Below are positions 1 through 7,242 of a stretch of DNA of 33,104 nucleotides, one piece after another (position 1 is the stretch's first letter; each line of letters begins with the position of its first letter). The notes beneath the pieces were generated by a model. That model was given only the letters and a program-made list of their open reading frames with translations. It made no database searches and had not been told where the DNA came from. A program made the position numbers and the translations under genes. This DNA comes from an uncultured Selenomonadales bacterium. GTDB taxonomy: Bacteria > Bacillota > Negativicutes > Selenomonadales > Selenomonadaceae. The stretch spans positions 1 through 33,104 of the forward strand of contig CAMZAX010000025.1 in assembly GCA_947304355.1 (NCBI GenBank), given 5' to 3'.

Positions 1-11
1 GAGAACTGCTT

Positions 12-116
12 ATGTTTTTCTTTTACTTGAGTTTACCAACAACCCCTACTTTCTTGGCGACAGTCGCGGGCAATGTGGTTGCGTACTACATCATTAAGTG
101 GCTCGAACGTCGTTAA
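12..116 (+). CDS. Small single-span membrane peptide, 34 aa
   Basis: This short ORF begins with ATG at 12 and ends with TAA at 114-116. A weak GAG at 1-3 is the only Shine-Dalgarno-like signal inside the window. The peptide is hydrophobic through residues 14-29 (FLATVAGNVVAYYIIK) and ends with a charged WLERR tail, so it should be a single transmembrane helix. A hairpin terminator follows at 164-194. The pattern resembles small holin-like or type I toxin peptides of Firmicutes, which share a 'VAYYIxKWL' core as I remember it. No function can be proven from sequence, and an antisense RNA partner is not evident. Confidence 0.5.
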   Translation: MFFFYLSLPTTPTFLATVAGNVVAYYIIKWLERR

Positions 117-163
117 GAAGTCCCGGCAACTTTGGTTAGCATTACCCCGTAAAATGCGCAGAG

Positions 164-194
164 AGTCCCGCCTCACCAGCGGGGCTTTCGTTTT
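164..194 (+). terminator. Rho-independent terminator after the small peptide gene
   Basis: The 8-bp stem AGTCCCGC / GCGGGGCT (one G-U pair) has a 7-nt loop and is followed by a T-rich tail (CTTTCGTTTT). It sits 47 bases after the stop of the 34-aa peptide gene, so that gene is probably transcribed alone. Confidence 0.6.
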
Positions 195-352
195 GCGGCA
201 CACTGAACGTCAGAAATTAAAACTTTCATTAAAAACAGCGCGACGGGCGGCTTTTGGCGTCAAGGCGTCTTTTTTTTTGGTTGTGTTTGTGGTAAGCTGT
301 CAAAAAATTTTTTCGGCTCAAGTCGGGAATAACCAACAGGGAGAACAAATCA

Positions 353-3300
353 ATGGAACTATTAAGTACGAAGGAGCGCGGAAGACGGCGTCGGCTCTTT
401 GCTGTTGCGATTTTCCTCGGCGTGAGCACGGCGACGGCACAAGCAGACGCGACGCGGACAGAATACGTGTACGCGAACAAGACGCCCGTGGTGGAGCTGG
501 CATTCTTCGACGGCGGTGAATTCGGCTCGGCGCACAACTTCAACGAGGCAACAATCACAGCCGCGCAGATCGGGGCGACGTATTGGCGTGACGTGCTGAA
601 CATGCGAGCAAGTCGCGCGCCGTGGCAAATCGCGTTGACGACGAACAACCAACAGCTGACGGGCGGGCGAACGTTTTCCTTCCGACACGCGACGCCGATA
701 CAGGACAACTACCTTGCGCAAATGTTGCAGAATCGGCGAACACTGACGGCTTACGACCTGCGCGGGCTGGCGGACAAGAGAATCACGGCTGAACAAATGC
801 AAGCGGCATTGCGCTCGAACACGACGCCTGCGGGCGATACGGCGGTGAGCATTTTGACAGTGGGCGACACGGCGGGCGTGAGCGTCGACGCAAGTACAAT
901 CCTGCCGACGAATGAACAGGGAGCCGATTTGGTTGGCGAATTGCGCTTGGGTATGGCGCGGGCACTCGGCGCGGCGGCAGTCATCGATACGACGACAATG
1001 AAGTTCGCCGACGGCTTGAGCGACCCGCACGCGTGGACGTTCCGCCTAATCGACGCAAACGGCAACCCGGCAGCACCCGGCAAGCAAATCGTGACCAGCG
1101 CAGACCTCGCCGACGCGGACGCCGACGCGGTGTTCGTCGCCGACCGAACATACTTCACGGGCGCGAACGTCAACGAAGTCCTCGACGGCGCGACCTTCGA
1201 CGGCGTGAGCGGCATTCCGCTTAACGGCACCTTCAACGAAACGCTGATACCCGGCTTGATGAGCGGCTTGCCCTACAAAAACTACACGACGTTCACGGAG
1301 CTTGAACTCGCCGCAATGCAGGACATCGGCTATCAAATCGACAGGAAACAATTTTACGGGCGTTCGATTTACAACAGCGGCGCAATCGTCGACAACACCG
1401 ACGACTACGCAAGCGACAAACCGTTGGCAGTGGGCTTGCACGTGTGGGGCACGGGCAACGACGTGACGCAGAGCGGCGACATTGCCTTGACGGGCGAAGG
1501 CGCAACCGGCATACGCGTCGACGGCTTGGACAATCGTATCGTCATTCCGCAAGACACGGCGATTGTCTCCAACGGACTGCGCGGCAAAGGCTTGCTCGTC
1601 TCCTACGGGCGCAATCAAATGCTTGACGCGGACGGCGACATCGCGGCGGCGGGCAATGCTGTCGAATTCAACTTCGGCTCGAACGTGACGGGCATTGGCG
1701 AATATCGCGGCTCGTATATCAGATACCTGCGCGGCGCGGACGGTTCGGGCATGAACTTGCCGCTGGGCATGACGGAGGGTTTCAGCTACACGGACGACGA
1801 ACTAAACGGCGCGCTCGTCAACGAATTCAACGTTTCGGGCGGCTTGGCGGGCGGCGAACACGCGATTTATATCGGCAAGAACGCGCTGGTCAAGAACATC
1901 AACTTTTTCAAGGGCACGACGCTAAGCGGCGACATCGTTTCGGATTGGAAACACTTCACGGCGGCGGACGGCTTCACCTACCCCGTGCTGATTCAATACG
2001 ACGGGCGGGAAATCGACGCGACGAAGTATATCCCCGACCTCGTGACGCGCTTGAACTTCAACGCGAATATCGAATACGGCGGCAACATTTCGGGCGCGGA
2101 CAACATTAAAATGCACGTCAACGCCGGCACGCTGAAATTTTCGGGCGCGGCGAACGTCTTGGGCGTCGAAATCGGGCAAGGTGCGAAACTTTACGGCGGC
2201 ACGTTCACGCTCAACAACATGCTCGGCAACACGGCGGAAGGCTTTGAGGATTGGACGACGGGCAAGTTCATCAATCACGGCACGATAGCGGCGGGCTCGT
2301 CCGATACGAATCTGATTATCAACGGCGACTTGGTCAGCGACGGCACGATTCAAAAGATGAGCGGCGGCACGGGCGGCATGATAGTCGTCAACGGGAACGC
2401 CGACGTAAACGGCTCGCTCGTCACGACCAACAGCATGACGCCCAATCAGACGGAGACGGTTTTAATCGCCAACTCAATCACCGGGCAGATAAGAAACCCG
2501 CTCGGCAACCCCGTACCGATTTCGGGCTTGCTGACCGCTTCGGGTAACATCATCGGCAACACGCTGACCGTCACAACTTACGAATCGAACAATCTCGGCG
2601 ACTTGGAGCCGCACGAAATCGACACCCTCAACGCAATGGACAAGATGCACGAAAAGCTCGAAGGCGAAGGCTTGCAAGGCGAAATGAGCAGCCTTTACAA
2701 CTTGACGCCGCCCGAAGCAAAGCGGACGTTGACGCAAATCAGCTCGAACGACTCGGCGCAAGTCATGAGCGTGGCGCAACAAAGCACCGCCGTCGACAAA
2801 ATGATAGCCGACCGCGTGAACAGAGTTTTCGCGCCCGAATTCAATACGGAATTCGCAACGGATTATATTGACGTGCCCGTTCGCCCGATGAGATTCGCCG
2901 ACGACGACAAGGCTCAAGACCACGCGCCCGATATGAAAGTTCGCGTCAAAGTTCCCTCGCGGCAGGAAAACAATTTTTGGATTAACTACATGAAGAACTG
3001 GGGCAGTCTGCGCGGCGGCACGGATTATCACGGCAGCGCGATAGTTGCGGGTTACGACAGACCGTTCGGGAAAAAATTTCGTGCGGGCATTTTCGCGACG
3101 TATGGTACAATAGGTTACGGCGTGGCGTCTTCGCGGGCGACGGTTTACGATACGCGCCTCGGACTCTACGCCGGCTATCACAACAAGCAGAGCGACGTTT
3201 ACTTTTATATAAACGGCGGACAGCTCAGGAATTCTTTACACCGGGGTCTTTCGTCGCTCGGTTTGTCGACCAACGCCAACTACAAAAGCCGAATCGTTGA

Positions 3301-3757
3301 AATCGGCGGCGAATACAAGTACGACCTTCAGCCGCGCAGAAAGTGGCACGTCAGCCCGTATGTAAATTTCCAGACGTCGCATTTGCGGCAGAACGCCTAC
3401 AACGAAAGCGGCGCGGGCATTTACAATCAGCACGTCGACGCGAACAGCAACATCTACTTTGCCGCGCAGGCGGGGCTTGACTTGAAACGTTATTATCGCA
3501 ACGGAATGTTCGGCGTGCGTTTCGGCGTCAAGCACGGTTTCACGGGCGCGGATCCCGATTTGAGAATTACTTATGAGGGCGACGGCTCCAACAGTTATCG
3601 TCTGCGCAACAAGCGGGACAAGACGCATTTCGTGTTCAGCGTGCGCGGCGAAAACGAATTTGCAAGCGGCTGGTTCCTCGGCGGCGAGGCGGAATATCAG
3701 CGCGGCGACAACGACAAAGACTTGACGGCGTCGCTGATGTTGCGTCGCATGTGGTGA
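353..3757 (+). CDS. Autotransporter (type Va), outer membrane beta-barrel protein
   Basis: This 1134-aa protein starts at ATG 353, with AGGGAG at 338-343. Residues 1-32 form a signal peptide: basic n-region GRRRR, hydrophobic core, and a TAQA cleavage site. Residues of about 40-330 look like the metzincin/matrixin-like module seen in some Negativicutes autotransporters, with the 'ELAAMQDIGYQID' block at 318-330. The zinc motif is absent: the expected HExxHxxG reads LGMARALG at 199-206. Residues of about 340-760 are Gly/Asn/Thr-rich and suit a beta-helix passenger. A linker follows. From about residue 870 to the C-terminus there are alternating amphipathic strands ending in an aromatic residue (RRMW), typical of an autotransporter barrel. 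Likely role is a surface adhesin or surface-displayed domain; the ligand is unknown. Confidence 0.88.
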   Translation: MELLSTKERGRRRRLFAVAIFLGVSTATAQADATRTEYVYANKTPVVELAFFDGGEFGSAHNFNEATITAAQIGATYWRDVLNMRASRAPWQIALTTNNQQLTGGRTFSFRHATPIQDNYLAQMLQNRRTLTAYDLRGLADKRITAEQMQAALRSNTTPAGDTAVSILTVGDTAGVSVDASTILPTNEQGADLVGELRLGMARALGAAAVIDTTTMKFADGLSDPHAWTFRLIDANGNPAAPGKQIVTSADLADADADAVFVADRTYFTGANVNEVLDGATFDGVSGIPLNGTFNETLIPGLMSGLPYKNYTTFTELELAAMQDIGYQIDRKQFYGRSIYNSGAIVDNTDDYASDKPLAVGLHVWGTGNDVTQSGDIALTGEGATGIRVDGLDNRIVIPQDTAIVSNGLRGKGLLVSYGRNQMLDADGDIAAAGNAVEFNFGSNVTGIGEYRGSYIRYLRGADGSGMNLPLGMTEGFSYTDDELNGALVNEFNVSGGLAGGEHAIYIGKNALVKNINFFKGTTLSGDIVSDWKHFTAADGFTYPVLIQYDGREIDATKYIPDLVTRLNFNANIEYGGNISGADNIKMHVNAGTLKFSGAANVLGVEIGQGAKLYGGTFTLNNMLGNTAEGFEDWTTGKFINHGTIAAGSSDTNLIINGDLVSDGTIQKMSGGTGGMIVVNGNADVNGSLVTTNSMTPNQTETVLIANSITGQIRNPLGNPVPISGLLTASGNIIGNTLTVTTYESNNLGDLEPHEIDTLNAMDKMHEKLEGEGLQGEMSSLYNLTPPEAKRTLTQISSNDSAQVMSVAQQSTAVDKMIADRVNRVFAPEFNTEFATDYIDVPVRPMRFADDDKAQDHAPDMKVRVKVPSRQENNFWINYMKNWGSLRGGTDYHGSAIVAGYDRPFGKKFRAGIFATYGTIGYGVASSRATVYDTRLGLYAGYHNKQSDVYFYINGGQLRNSLHRGLSSLGLSTNANYKSRIVEIGGEYKYDLQPRRKWHVSPYVNFQTSHLRQNAYNESGAGIYNQHVDANSNIYFAAQAGLDLKRYYRNGMFGVRFGVKHGFTGADPDLRITYEGDGSNSYRLRNKRDKTHFVFSVRGENEFASGWFLGGEAEYQRGDNDKDLTASLMLRRMW

Positions 3758-3862
3758 GGCGGTGCCCCTTTCGTTTGCTAAGCAAAAGGGCACAAAGACA
3801 GCGTGTCACGGCGGCGGGCGACGACTTCGATTCGGCGTATCAATGACTTTTATTTTTAGAAT

Positions 3863-3894
3863 CAACTTTTCTTTGCTCGCCCAAAGAAAAGTTG
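3863..3894. repeat. Perfect 13-bp inverted repeat (hairpin)
   Basis: The arms CAACTTTTCTTTG and CAAAGAAAAGTTG flank a 6-nt loop (CTCGCC). The arms are perfectly complementary. No U-tract follows, so it may be a dispersed intergenic palindrome or an RNA-stability element rather than a simple terminator. Confidence 0.6.
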
Positions 3895-4030
3895 CAAAAG
3901 AAAGGGCACCTCGCAGGGGCGTTACGTTATAGTAGCCGCAACGTCCGCGTAACCCGAAATGCAGTGTGCGCCGCACGCAACATCCTGTTGCTGACGCGGC
4001 GCGGCCGCCGTCCGTGGCGGCCTCAAAACT

Positions 4031-4047
4031 CTTGTCCCTTGTCCCTT
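4031..4047 (+). repeat. 7-nt tandem repeat (TTGTCCC), copy A
   Basis: Two contiguous units (CTTGTCCCTTGTCCCTT) end 3 bases before the AAAGGAGG ribosome binding site of the response regulator. The same unit recurs at three other places in the window. Confidence 0.7.
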
Positions 4048-4064
4048 CCAAAGGAGGCTTTTTT

Positions 4065-4754
4065 ATGAACGACCGTGCAAAAATTTTTATCGTGGAGGAC
4101 GAACGCCCGATAGCGCGTCTGCTCCAATTAACGCTCGAACGCGAAGGCTTCAAGACAGCCGCCGAACCCAACGGGCGTCGCGCCTACGAACGCATTCTGC
4201 AGGAAAAATACGATTTGATTTTGCTCGACGTCATGTTGCCCGAAATGGACGGCATGGAAATTTGCAAACGCGTCCGCGAAGTGAGCGACGTGCCGATTAT
4301 CATGCTTACGGCGCGCGACGAAATTCGCGACAAGGTTGAAGGTCTCGACCTCGGCGCAGATGATTACATGACCAAGCCTTTTGCCGCGCCCGAACTGTTG
4401 GCAAGGATTCGCGGTGCATTACGTCGCCACAAGGAACGCGTCCGCGAGGCTGAAGAACGCCGCTACGTCGTCAAGAACATGATTCTTTATCCCGACCGCT
4501 ACGAAGTCACCGTCAAGGGCGAACACGTCGAATTGACGCACAAGGAATACGAATTGCTCAAGTATCTCGTCGAAAACAAGCGCAACGTCCTGAGCCGCGA
4601 CCAGATTCTCCAGACGGTTTGGGGTTACGACTACATCGGCGATACAAACGTCGTCGACGTGTACATCAGCTACTTGCGCTCCAAAATTGACGACAAGTTC
4701 GGCGAAAAATATATCTACACGACCAGAGGCGTCGGCTATGCAATTAGGGATTAA
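4065..4754 (+). CDS. OmpR/PhoB-family response regulator
   Basis: This 229-aa two-component regulator starts at ATG 4065, chosen because AAAGGAGG at 4050-4057 sits 7 bases upstream. The receiver domain (1-120) has the acidic pair E11/D12, phospho-acceptor D55 in LILLDVMLPE, T82 and K104 in the KPF motif. The winged-helix DNA-binding domain (about 130-229) has the VVDVYISYLRSKID recognition segment and ends with the family's YTTRGVGYAIRD. It is an intact, typical-length transcription factor expected to be phosphorylated by the kinase that overlaps its 3' end. Target genes cannot be deduced. Confidence 0.93.
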   Translation: MNDRAKIFIVEDERPIARLLQLTLEREGFKTAAEPNGRRAYERILQEKYDLILLDVMLPEMDGMEICKRVREVSDVPIIMLTARDEIRDKVEGLDLGADDYMTKPFAAPELLARIRGALRRHKERVREAEERRYVVKNMILYPDRYEVTVKGEHVELTHKEYELLKYLVENKRNVLSRDQILQTVWGYDYIGDTNVVDVYISYLRSKIDDKFGEKYIYTTRGVGYAIRD

Positions 4755-5472
4755 ACGCCAACGGGCGGCGGCAGGCGGTCAAAGCAGAGCGTCGGAAAGT
4801 TTTTTACGGCAACAGCGTTTCGTTAATGACGTGTCGCACGAACTTCGCACGCCGCTGACGATAATACGCGGCTACGTGGACATACTCGAACGCTACGGCG
4901 CGCAAGACCCCGAACTGTTTCAAGAGGCTGTCACGGCGATAAAAAATTCCGCGCAGAATATGCAAAGCCTCGTTGAGAGCTTGCTGTTCCTCGCCCGCGC
5001 AGATCAAGGACGCCAACCGTTGACGCCCGTGCCCGTCGACCTGGACGATATGTTGATAACGTTCGTCAAGGATTACAATTCGCCGCGCGTGAACATAACG
5101 AAGCTTGAGCCTTGCAAAATCATGGCGGACGCGGAGTTCTTGAAGAAAATGTTCGCCGCCTTCCTTGACAACGCGTTGCGATACAGCCCGCCCGACACTT
5201 CGGTTGAAGTTGAACTGACGGCGACGGATTCGACGGCGACGCTGAAATTTATCGACAGAGGCATCGGCATTGCCAAGGACGAACGCGAAAAAATTTTTGA
5301 ACGCTTTTACCGCTCGGACAAGTCGCGCACCAAGCTTGACAGCGGAGAAAATTCCGTGGGGCTCGGCTTGTCCGTTGCGAAGTGGATTGCCGACCGCCAC
5401 AACATTACAATCGACGTGCAGAGCAAACCGGGCGCGGGGTCGACCTTCGCGCTGACGATACCGACGATTTGA
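4738..5472 (+). CDS. Short sensor-less histidine kinase (HisKA + HATPase)
   Basis: This 244-aa kinase overlaps the regulator stop by 17 bases, so the two are co-translated. I chose ATG 4738; an upstream in-frame ATG at 4687 would add 17 non-homologous-looking residues. The dimerisation/phospho-acceptor region has H34 in FVNDVSHELRTPL. The ATP-binding domain has the N box (FLDNALRYSP), G1 (DRGIGIAKD), F box (FERFYRSD) and G2 (GLGLSVAKWI). Most kinases of this class have about 200 further N-terminal residues with two membrane helices and a HAMP domain. Here only about 28 polar residues precede the HisKA, so it should be cytoplasmic. It is either a genuinely soluble kinase or the product of a deletion that joined the regulator 3' end to the catalytic core. 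Confidence 0.85.
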   Translation: MQLGIKRQRAAAGGQSRASESFLRQQRFVNDVSHELRTPLTIIRGYVDILERYGAQDPELFQEAVTAIKNSAQNMQSLVESLLFLARADQGRQPLTPVPVDLDDMLITFVKDYNSPRVNITKLEPCKIMADAEFLKKMFAAFLDNALRYSPPDTSVEVELTATDSTATLKFIDRGIGIAKDEREKIFERFYRSDKSRTKLDSGENSVGLGLSVAKWIADRHNITIDVQSKPGAGSTFALTIPTI

Positions 5473-5479
5473 AAACAAA

Positions 5480-5510
5480 AAGCCTCCCGTTGCCGGGAGG
5501 CTTAATTTTT
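5480..5510. terminator. Bidirectional terminator between kinase and GH32 genes
   Basis: A perfect 10-bp stem AAGCCTCCCG / CGGGAGGCTT with a 4-nt loop is followed by AATTTTTT on the + strand and preceded by AAAACAAAAA, which gives a U-tract on the - strand. It can end both convergent transcripts. Confidence 0.9.
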
Positions 5511-5533
5511 TATTGGTACAAAAATTTTTTTGC

Positions 5534-7120
5534 TTAGAATTTGAATTTGTAGAAGTCGACGGACTTGATTACGAGCGGTGAGCCCTGCGGAATGAAGACG
5601 ATGTCTTGAGATTCGGGGCGCGGATAGACGCGGGTCGTCATGACTTCGGCATCTGCGCCGCCGTTGATGAAGATTTCCAACGCGGACTTGTCGAGGAACA
5701 TGCGGAACTTGAGCACGTCGCCGAAGGGTTGCAAAATGACTTTGCGTTCGCCCGTGCCGCCTGCGCCGGCTTTGTCGCGATTGAGCGCAAGGACAGTCTT
5801 GCCGTCTTCGATTAAGCAACGGAGGACAGTTTTTTCAACGGCGTCTTCCTTTTCGGCGTCGCCGGCGAACAAATCGATTTCAAATTCGGGGGAAGCCTTC
5901 GCGTCGATTTCAAGCAGTAGTTCGCCGCAGTTGCCTTTGACGCCTTTGAGTTTCGCCGACGCAACCGCCTCGTCGATAGTGATGTTTTCGTAATGAGCGT
6001 GTTCGGCACCTTCGCGCAAGCCTTCGAGTTCTTTCGGCGGAATGGTGTAAACTTTGCCGTCTTTGTATTGCAGTTCGCGCGGAATCGTGAGCATGGTTGC
6101 CCAACCGTCCGCCTGTTCGGGGAAGGGGCTTTGCCACGCAGCCATCCAAGCGATAATGAAGTAACGTCCTTCGTGATTCTTCATCATCGTCGTCGCGTAG
6201 AAGTCAAAGCCGTGGTCGAACGTGAAGAATTCGCCGTGAGAGAAAACGCCTTTGTCGTAATCGAGCTTGCCGACCATGTAGCCCGCCTGGTGAATGTTGT
6301 GGAACATGTAACCTTGCGGCGGAACGTGTTGCGGCGAAATAATCATGATGTAAGTGTCGCCGAAATGCGCGAAGCCGGGGCATTCCCACATTGTGCCTTC
6401 GGAGTAATCGGGCTTGGAAATGGCGGCGACGGATTTAAATTTCCAATCGAAGAAGTTATCGGAGTCGAACAGAACGATTTGCGTGCGGGAGCGGTCGTGA
6501 ATTCTGTTGCCGATCGCGCAGTAATATTTGCCGTTATGATCCCAAATCTTCGGGTCGCGGAAGTCGACGTTGGCAACAATCGGGTGGTCGTTCGGGATGT
6601 CGATTACGGGATTCTTTTCGTATTTCGTGAAGTTGATGCCGTCTTCGGAATAGGCGAAGCACTGACGCTCGGTGACGTTGCCGCCGCCCGAAGAGCCGGA
6701 AGGATTGTAGCCCGAAGGATTGCTGGCATTGCCGCCGGTGTCTGTGCCTTCCGCCGAACGGTTGAACCTTTGCGACGTGTACATGAGCCAAAGCTTGCCT
6801 TCGAACTCGTAGCCGCAACCGCTGAAGCAACCGTCCCAATCGTACCACTCTTTGCCCTCGGAGAATTCGCCGGGCGTGATGGCAATCGGCTGGTGTTCCC
6901 AATGGAACAAATCCTTACTCGTGGAGTGACCCCAGTGCATCGGGCCCCAGTTCACGGAGTACGGATGATACTGATAGAAAATGTGGTACTGACCCTTGTA
7001 ATAAGAAAAGCCGTTCGGGTCGTTGAGCCAACCGACGGGCGGCGCGACGTGATACTTGGGATACCACTTGGATTCTTGACATCTTTTGGCCTGCTCGGGG
7101 TCTAATTTTTTGTCTAACAT
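5534..7120 (-). CDS. Glycoside hydrolase family 32 (sucrose / sucrose-6-phosphate hydrolase type)
   Basis: This 528-aa enzyme hydrolyses beta-fructosides such as sucrose, sucrose-6-phosphate or fructans. The five-bladed propeller signatures are clear: WLNDPNG with nucleophile D34, RDP at 187-189, and acid/base E245 in MWECPGF. A C-terminal beta-sandwich covers about 370-528. There is no signal peptide, so it acts in the cytoplasm. The start ATG has GGAGGTGGG just upstream. An unusual Gly/Ser/Asn-rich stretch occupies about residues 121-146, between the first two catalytic blades. No sugar transporter or fructokinase is adjacent, so substrate (free versus phosphorylated sucrose) is unresolved. 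It is monocistronic, with its own promoter and terminator. Confidence 0.92.
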   Translation of the reverse strand: MLDKKLDPEQAKRCQESKWYPKYHVAPPVGWLNDPNGFSYYKGQYHIFYQYHPYSVNWGPMHWGHSTSKDLFHWEHQPIAITPGEFSEGKEWYDWDGCFSGCGYEFEGKLWLMYTSQRFNRSAEGTDTGGNASNPSGYNPSGSSGGGNVTERQCFAYSEDGINFTKYEKNPVIDIPNDHPIVANVDFRDPKIWDHNGKYYCAIGNRIHDRSRTQIVLFDSDNFFDWKFKSVAAISKPDYSEGTMWECPGFAHFGDTYIMIISPQHVPPQGYMFHNIHQAGYMVGKLDYDKGVFSHGEFFTFDHGFDFYATTMMKNHEGRYFIIAWMAAWQSPFPEQADGWATMLTIPRELQYKDGKVYTIPPKELEGLREGAEHAHYENITIDEAVASAKLKGVKGNCGELLLEIDAKASPEFEIDLFAGDAEKEDAVEKTVLRCLIEDGKTVLALNRDKAGAGGTGERKVILQPFGDVLKFRMFLDKSALEIFINGGADAEVMTTRVYPRPESQDIVFIPQGSPLVIKSVDFYKFKF

Positions 7121-7143
7121 TCTTAACCCACCTCCGATGTTGA

Positions 7144-7172
7144 TTGTAAGTTAGAAACGTCTTAAAGTCAAC
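7144..7172 (-). promoter_or_regulatory. Sigma-70-type promoter of the GH32 gene
   Basis: Read on the minus strand, TTGACT (7172-7167) and TACAAT (7149-7144) are separated by 17 bases, close to consensus. The GH32 start lies 24 bases downstream. Confidence 0.75.
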
Positions 7173-7182
7173 GAAAAAATCT

Positions 7183-7210
7183 TCACGAACGAGAAATTTT
7201 TTGGTACAAT
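7183..7210 (+). promoter_or_regulatory. Sigma-70-type promoter of the DUF4127 gene
   Basis: TTCACG (7183-7188), a 16-base spacer and TACAAT (7205-7210) precede the RBS GGAGG at 7230-7234. This promoter is divergent from, and 10 bases away from, the GH32 promoter. Confidence 0.65.
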
Positions 7211-7242
7211 GCAAGAAAATTTTTGGATTGGAGGCAATGCTT

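Larger units (their letters stand above)
3758..4064. other. Gene-free spacer with two strong hairpins and a 7-nt repeat
   Basis: No convincing gene lies here. A long hairpin at 3762-3793 (GTGCCC...TTTGC-TAA-GCAAA...GGGCAC) follows the autotransporter stop and probably ends or protects its transcript, although no U-tract follows. A second hairpin, perfect over 13 bp, lies at 3863-3894. A possible -10 (TATAGT, 3928-3933) lacks a good -35. The end of the spacer carries two TTGTCCC units (4031-4047) and the ribosome binding site of the regulator gene. Confidence 0.6.

Noticed and set aside
5993..7105. 370-aa open frame antisense to the GH32 gene
   Set aside because: It is a shadow of the codon bias of the GH32 gene, with no RBS and no recognisable family; the opposite strand has clear catalytic motifs.
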